Shown here: positions 46,624 to 50,330 of the stretch, piece after piece
Layout of the letters: each line of letters begins with the position of its first letter
Numbering within the stretch: the stretch's first letter is position 1
Origin: an uncultured Anderseniella sp.
Lineage (GTDB): Bacteria; Pseudomonadota; Alphaproteobacteria; Rhizobiales; Aestuariivirgaceae
DNA length: 50,330 nt
Assembly (NCBI GenBank): GCA_938039915.1
Contig: CALHUA010000023.1
Span: 1 to 50,330, forward strand
Direction of reading: 5' to 3'
Translations under genes and position numbers: made by a program
Notes under the pieces: generated by a model
Seen by the model: only the letters and a program-made list of their open reading frames with translations
What the model was told of the DNA's origin: nothing
The model's database searches: none

Positions 46624-47016
46624 ATGGCCGGAGCGGATTTACCCCGGACCCCGAAAGATTTCAGATCGCGCTGTTCCATCGCGCGCACGCTGGATATTGC
46701 TGGCGACAAGTGGACCCTCCTCATCGTTCGCGATCTCCTGTGGCACGGCAAAGACACATTTCAGGCGCTTCAGCACAGCGAAGAGCGTATGCCGACGAAC
46801 ATTCTGTCGAGCCGCCTGAAACGGCTTGTTGAACTGGGGCTTGTCAAAAAGGAGCCCTATCATGATCGGCCTGTCCGCTATCGCTATGTATTGACGGATG
46901 CCGGAAAGTCGCTTGAACCGCTTCTCGTTACCTTGATGAACTGGGGCAACATCCACCTGGGCGGCGGTTGTTTTGACCCAGGCGCGGGCAAAAGCGTAAC
47001 GGCCGGCGGTTCCTGA
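46624..47016 (+). CDS. HxlR-family winged-helix transcriptional regulator
   Basis: The 130-residue protein is nearly all HxlR domain: RCSIARTLDIAGDKWTLLIVRDLLWH with the conserved N-terminal cysteine, the recognition region MPTNILSSRLKRLVELGLV, and the wing VRYRYVLTDAGKSL. Members act as dimers and often sense reactive electrophiles or oxidants through that cysteine. An AGAAGGAA site lies about 10 bases before ATG 46624; an in-frame ATG at 46573 would add 17 residues without similarity. Divergent orientation with the EamA gene and the palindrome between them point to local control of that transporter and of itself. Confidence 0.88.
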   Translation: MAGADLPRTPKDFRSRCSIARTLDIAGDKWTLLIVRDLLWHGKDTFQALQHSEERMPTNILSSRLKRLVELGLVKKEPYHDRPVRYRYVLTDAGKSLEPLLVTLMNWGNIHLGGGCFDPGAGKSVTAGGS

Positions 47017-47397
47017 ATATCTCCATCAATGAGCCTGACGCCAAGCAATCATGCGGCTACATCTGCCCGACTTCGGCCATGCGCTATTTTTGGACATCAT
47101 TGAGCGCCGACACCCATGTCCGTTTCTGAATACAGAACAGACAAATGTTGTGAAGGCAGGACTTCGGGGAGAGCTCAAGAGCAGGAGAATTCATATAACT
47201 TCGACGCTCGTATCAACTAACACAAACGACTGAGTGAAACGATTTGGGGCCAATGTGCAATCGTGAGGCATCTTGACTCAGCTGCATGTATCTTTCACCG
47301 TGCAAGGCCTGCTGGTCCGTTTCAGGGGGAAATGCGCTGAACTTTTCTCCCCCTATTTCAACCACTTACAAAAGTTACTGATTTTGAGGAGCGCGTC
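47017..47397. other. Intergenic region upstream of the cytochrome-dehydrogenase pair
   Basis: About 380 bases without a convincing gene separate the HxlR gene from the cytochrome gene. A 60-codon frame at 47051-47233 has no recognisable feature. GGGGGA at 47325-47330 and TCCCCC at 47348-47353 can pair as a 6-base stem with a 17-base loop, 45 bases ahead of the TTG start, and might affect expression. The sequence becomes AT-richer towards 47397. Confidence 0.3.
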
Positions 47398-47724
47398 TTG
47401 TTGAGATTTTCCAGTACTCTATTGGTTTTAACAGCGTTAATCTCTCCTCAAACCGCGTACAGTGCCGACAAGGCATTGGGGGAAATCAGATATAATGAAA
47501 CTTGTATCAACTGCCACGGACCAGCCGGAAAAGGCGTAGCCAGTTATCCAAAAGTTTCTGGCCAAGAGATTTCATATACGACTGCCAAATTAGAGGCCTA
47601 CAGAAAAGGAATAGAACAAGGCTCAAACTCATTCCTCATGATTCCGATGGCCAAGCCATTGACTGATGAGGAAATTGCAAATTTGGCGGTGTATCTGAAA
47701 GATGCGAAGTACGTTGTTGAATAG
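47398..47724 (+). CDS. Small exported c-type cytochrome
   Basis: The 108-residue protein has a signal peptide ending near AYSA (residue 23) and a single haem c site, Cys-36-x-x-Cys-39-His-40, in NETCINCHGPAGKG. A methionine in SFLMIPMAKPL (about 80-84) is the probable axial ligand. The pattern fits cytochromes of the cytochrome c553/class I type. The start is TTG 47398 with GAGGA 7 bases upstream. It ends 10 bases before the sugar-dehydrogenase gene, so it is the likely electron acceptor for that enzyme in the periplasm. Base composition is clearly lower in GC than in the housekeeping genes, a sign of transfer. Confidence 0.88.
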   Translation: MLRFSSTLLVLTALISPQTAYSADKALGEIRYNETCINCHGPAGKGVASYPKVSGQEISYTTAKLEAYRKGIEQGSNSFLMIPMAKPLTDEEIANLAVYLKDAKYVVE

Positions 47725-47734
47725 GGAGAGAAAA

Positions 47735-49057
47735 ATGAAAAAAATATCTAGTAGTTTTTTATCCGGAGCCTTGGCGTCTGCCTTGATCTTCGGCGTGCCT
47801 TTGGCTGCCCAGGCAGACGGTCACGAAGGCATGGACGTACCTAAGATCAATGCAACGATTGTGTTGAAGGGATTAGAGAACCCCTGGGACATGGCTTTCC
47901 TGCCGGACGGCACGATGTTCTACACCGAAAAATGCAAAGGTCTCTCTGTCAGAACCAAAGATGGAACCGTTAATGCACTGTATGGCGTGAAAGGGTCTTC
48001 AGGCTATGCCGCCACTGGCGATGATCTTTTTTGTGAAGCGCAGGCTGGTGTGCTTGGCGTGGTTCCAGATAGGCATTTCGCTAAGAACCGCATCCTCTAC
48101 CTCTACTCGTCTTCGATGAAGTATCGCGGCGATGGCTGCAAAACGAATTTTGAAAGATGCGACGGCAACATCGTCATGAGGTTCAAGGTCAGCGATGACC
48201 TCAAGAGCGTCTCTGACCGGACCGATATCGTAACTGACATTCAGTATAAACCGTTCAAGTCCAATCAGCCTTTTGGTGACCCGGGCGCTCACAATGGCGG
48301 CAGACTCCGCGTTGGGCCTGGAGGCTATCTTTGGGTAGCTGGTGGCGACCGTCACAGAGGAGTTTGTCCTCAGGATCCAGCGCTACTGTGTGGTAAGGTT
48401 CTGCGGATCGATATGGACGGTAAGGCTCACCCGGACAACAATCCGCCCGAAGGCTTTGACAAGCGCATATACACGTATGGGCATAGAAACGTTCAGGGCA
48501 TAGACTTCCGCCCAAGCGACGGCAAAGCGTTCACGGCTGAACATGGCCCGTGGCATAACGATGAAATCACCGCTCTTGTCAACGGCGGCAATGCCGGTTG
48601 GGATCCCGCGCAGAACACAGGCGGCAGAGGTGAGTGTCCGGACGAATACTGTGGCTACGAGCCAAATCAGAAAGAGGGAATGGACCCAGCGGTTCGTGCT
48701 GCGTACACCCCGATGAGCGACACCCGCTTCAAAGACTTGATGCCGGCGACATGGAACAATAATGGTTTCTCCCAGGGAACCGGCTCTGCCGCATTCCTCA
48801 AAGGTAGCAACTGGGGTATCTACGAGGGCCGCCTGGCGGTCGGCATCATGGGTATCGGTTTTGGTGGCACACCACCAGGCTCTAGAATTGACATGATCAG
48901 CATCACGCCTGATGGATTGGGAATCAATGGAATCACGCGAATGCCTCTCGGATTCTCGAAGAGATTTCGTGGTTTGGTCATGGGGCCTGATAACGCGCTT
49001 TACGTTTCTGTTGATGCTGGCGAGATCTACAAAGTGACAGCGGAAAGCATGAAATAA
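47735..49057 (+). CDS. PQQ-dependent sugar dehydrogenase family protein (soluble GDH/sorbosone type)
   Basis: The 440-residue periplasmic protein has a signal peptide ending near AAQA (about residue 27). The six-bladed propeller of the GSDH family shows LENPWDMAFLPDGTMFYTEK, HNGGRLRVGPGGYLWVAGGD with His-186 in the place of the catalytic histidine of soluble glucose dehydrogenase, and YGHRNVQGIDF with Arg-251. TAEHGPWHNDEI, NGGNAGWDP and extra cysteine pairs follow. It probably oxidises an aldose, sorbosone or related carbonyl with PQQ, passing electrons to the adjacent cytochrome. No pqq synthesis genes are visible, and some members do not bind PQQ, so cofactor and substrate are predictions. 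GGGAGAG precedes the ATG. A terminator follows. Confidence 0.87.
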   Translation: MKKISSSFLSGALASALIFGVPLAAQADGHEGMDVPKINATIVLKGLENPWDMAFLPDGTMFYTEKCKGLSVRTKDGTVNALYGVKGSSGYAATGDDLFCEAQAGVLGVVPDRHFAKNRILYLYSSSMKYRGDGCKTNFERCDGNIVMRFKVSDDLKSVSDRTDIVTDIQYKPFKSNQPFGDPGAHNGGRLRVGPGGYLWVAGGDRHRGVCPQDPALLCGKVLRIDMDGKAHPDNNPPEGFDKRIYTYGHRNVQGIDFRPSDGKAFTAEHGPWHNDEITALVNGGNAGWDPAQNTGGRGECPDEYCGYEPNQKEGMDPAVRAAYTPMSDTRFKDLMPATWNNNGFSQGTGSAAFLKGSNWGIYEGRLAVGIMGIGFGGTPPGSRIDMISITPDGLGINGITRMPLGFSKRFRGLVMGPDNALYVSVDAGEIYKVTAESMK

Positions 49058-49073
49058 TTCTGCAAAAATGAAC

Positions 49074-49106
49074 ACCCGCGCCACAGAAATGGCGCGGGTA
49101 TCTTTT
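49074..49106 (+). terminator. Rho-independent terminator after the dehydrogenase gene
   Basis: A perfect 10-base stem ACCCGCGCCA/TGGCGCGGGT with a 6-base CAGAAA loop is followed by ATCTTTT. It starts 16 bases after the dehydrogenase stop codon. It closes the cytochrome-dehydrogenase transcript and is the clearest intrinsic terminator in the window. Confidence 0.85.
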
Positions 49107-49159
49107 CGAATAAATTTGGCGCGAAATCCCGGTGGCGAAGGATCAGCTACTAAAACACT

Positions 49160-49570
49160 TTAGTGATCGCACAGGATTTCGGAAAGGCGTTTCGTCGCCG
49201 AGCCCTTCGGTATTGGACGCTTTGGCTTTTCCGTCATGTCAGTGTTCATCGCAGGGTTTTTCCAGTGCTTATCTGAGAAAAAAGTATTCTGCAATATTCT
49301 CTGCGTACGCTCATAGCAGTCGATTTCCAATAGGCCTTGATAACTTGAAGCCCCCATGACGGACGTTTTGTACCGGACCCTACTCCAAACTCTATGTAAA
49401 TTTTCGACCCTTTTCACGCGCGAAGTATCAAAAAAATAGACATCGCCATTCAATTCCCGGGAGTACATGCGCCACTCGCCTTCTTCATCGCCAGTAGCCG
49501 AGGCTTCACTCGCCATGAAGGCTGTTAGCGCGAAATAGATCAAAAATGCTGCTGTCTTGTTTCTGGTCAT
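49160..49570 (-). CDS. Small exported protein resembling surface-adhesin protein E
   Basis: The product is 136 residues from ATG 49570, with a signal peptide MTRNKTAAFLIYFALTAFMASEASA (split here at residue 25). The mature part GEWRMYSRELNGDVYFFDTSRVKR and VWSRVRYK, followed by EIDCYERTQRIL, follows the layout of the adhesin-E/haem-scavenging protein E-like family found in many Proteobacteria. Functions there are mostly unknown. The frame is open upstream to 49717 but without a signal. There is no good ribosome-binding site. It converges with the dehydrogenase gene across the terminator. The gene is AT-richer than the housekeeping genes. Confidence 0.7.
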   Translation of the reverse strand: MTRNKTAAFLIYFALTAFMASEASATGDEEGEWRMYSRELNGDVYFFDTSRVKRVENLHRVWSRVRYKTSVMGASSYQGLLEIDCYERTQRILQNTFFSDKHWKNPAMNTDMTEKPKRPIPKGSATKRLSEILCDH

Positions 49571-50019
49571 CAAGAAGAAACTTCGAAAAGTCTTATTTGG
49601 GTGGGCGTCAAAACTTTGTGGTGTTTCAACTGTTCGAAACTGCATGCCGTCGGGTACAACACCCCATCGAACAGGGTTCATATTGGGAGCCGCAAGCTTC
49701 TCGAACCTGTGCCCCACCTTCTCCGATCAAGGCATCCTGCAATAGGAAAGGGCTTCGGTAACGCTGGCCTGTGTCTGAAAACTTGATCCGGTTCCCTGTT
49801 CATAATCTGGCTCAAGCCAGTGCCATTGTAAAGCGCCCATCCTATGCACCACCCAGCGGCAGGTTTAAGGGATTAGCGGTTTCAGGTTGAGTGTTCAATG
49901 TGGCGAACACAAGTAACAAAGTTCACAATGAGCCGTCAGTGCCCGCCAGACTCATGGCAACCTTCAGGTACCAGGGTTGATCCGGTTGTGTGCACAAATC
50001 AGGCTGTGGCCAATCGGGA
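49571..50019. other. Gene-poor spacer before the right-edge amidotransferase gene
   Basis: About 450 bases carry no convincing gene; the short frames here lack recognisable features. CTGGCT-CA-AGCCAG at 49807-49820 is a perfect 6-base inverted repeat. The last 20 or so bases before 50020 (TGGCCAAT region) match the sequence after the stop of the broken copy at 45284, marking the downstream limit of the duplicated segment. Confidence 0.3.
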
Positions 50020-50330
50020 CTATCTGTACGCATCCACGAAGTTTTTGAGTATCTGGCCCGGCACCCGGACATCCTGCTGATGGCAGAACTCGATGATCCG
50101 GTCGGCGTCCGAAGGCGGAAAATAACCCTTGTCCTTGTAGATATTGATGCGCGCTTCAAAAACCTTGCTGTCAGCCTCAGGGTGAAACTGGGTCGCGTAG
50201 ACGTTGGTCTTGTAGCGGATCATCTGGTACGGGCACGGACCAGACGCCAAGAGGTGCGAACACCCGGCCGGCAACTCCTGGACCGCTTCCTTGTGGCCGA
50301 CAAACGCCATGAACCTGTCCGGCGCGCCTT
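50020..50330 (-). CDS. Class I glutamine amidotransferase, 3' part
   Basis: The frame runs from the right edge down to the TAG at 50020-50022, giving the last 103 or so codons; the N-terminal half with the nucleophile cysteine lies outside. DRFMAFVGHKEAV is followed by ASGPCPYQMIR and YATQFHPEAD, whose His and Glu are the second and third members of the Cys-His-Glu triad. The remaining GYFPPSDADRIIEFCH and KNFVDAYR resemble GMP-synthase-like glutaminase (GATase1) proteins. No disruption is seen. Its partner or acceptor substrate is unknown. A degraded second copy of this end is at 45284-45526. Confidence 0.85.
   Translation of the reverse strand, partial: GAPDRFMAFVGHKEAVQELPAGCSHLLASGPCPYQMIRYKTNVYATQFHPEADSKVFEARINIYKDKGYFPPSDADRIIEFCHQQDVRVPGQILKNFVDAYR

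Noticed and set aside
47051-47233. A 60-codon frame in the spacer before the cytochrome gene
   Set aside because: No recognisable domain or ribosome-binding site, and codon use does not resemble the neighbours.
1-50330. CRISPR arrays, tRNA or rRNA genes, insertion sequences and phage genes
   Set aside because: I read the intergenic spaces for repeats, cloverleaf-like segments with the TTCGAATC arm, and transposase or integrase motifs, and found none that I could support.

Overview
The window reads as a chromosomal segment of an alphaproteobacterium, most likely of the Hyphomicrobiales (Rhizobiales). GC content looks high (roughly 58-60 percent by eye), genes are closely packed, and many same-strand neighbours overlap by ATGA. 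Several families typical of that group occur: DUF2093, DUF3035, an HlyU-domain protein, class II DAHP synthase, and a catalytic plus non-catalytic M16 peptidase pair beside lspA-ileS. I see no rRNA, tRNA, CRISPR array, transposase or phage gene.

Layout. 1-156: 5' part of a minus-strand exported or anchored protein. 461-1081: LOG-family hydrolase. 1078-7085 (minus): cysS, cimA, an MFS transporter, rarD and an EamA transporter, packed like one transcription unit. 7355-10657: EamA transporter, CaiB/BaiF CoA-transferase, fatty acid desaturase. 10764-13013: DUF255 thioredoxin-like protein with a DsbD-alpha-like C-terminus. 13079-14473 (minus): class II DAHP synthase. 14733-16182: small membrane protein and a YbdK-type carboxylate-amine ligase. 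16179-17969 (minus): DUF2093 protein and xseA. 18045-22136: purD, a fluoroacetate-dehalogenase-like hydrolase, an APH-fold kinase and a patatin, all overlapping by 4 bases. 22151-25329: tadA (minus), then rluB, rsmD and benE. 25358-28535 (minus): mutL and a short pgi. 28835-36957 (minus): M16 pair, DUF3035 lipoprotein, lspA, ileS and a multipass membrane protein.

37042-38661 is a two-gene unit of a DUF1989 protein and an amidinotransferase-fold enzyme, a plausible guanidino-compound pathway. It is followed by an HlyU-domain protein and a minus-strand redox and carbon operon of gabD, rpiA and gor (39043-42579), with gph divergent from it.

From about 43.4 kb the character changes to accessory DNA: looser spacing, AT-richer stretches, and genes for sensing and exported redox enzymes. 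It holds a GAF-adenylate cyclase, a broken glutamine amidotransferase fragment, an EamA transporter divergent from an HxlR regulator with a perfect palindrome between them, a c-type cytochrome plus a PQQ-type sugar dehydrogenase closed by a strong terminator, and a small exported protein. The right edge holds the 3' part of an apparently intact glutamine amidotransferase gene of which the 45.3-kb fragment is a degraded copy. These two direct copies bracket about 4.5 kb of accessory genes and suggest a duplication-linked insertion. The best candidates for undescribed biology are the DUF1989-amidinotransferase pair, the dehalogenase-kinase-patatin genes coupled to purD, and this bracketed island.
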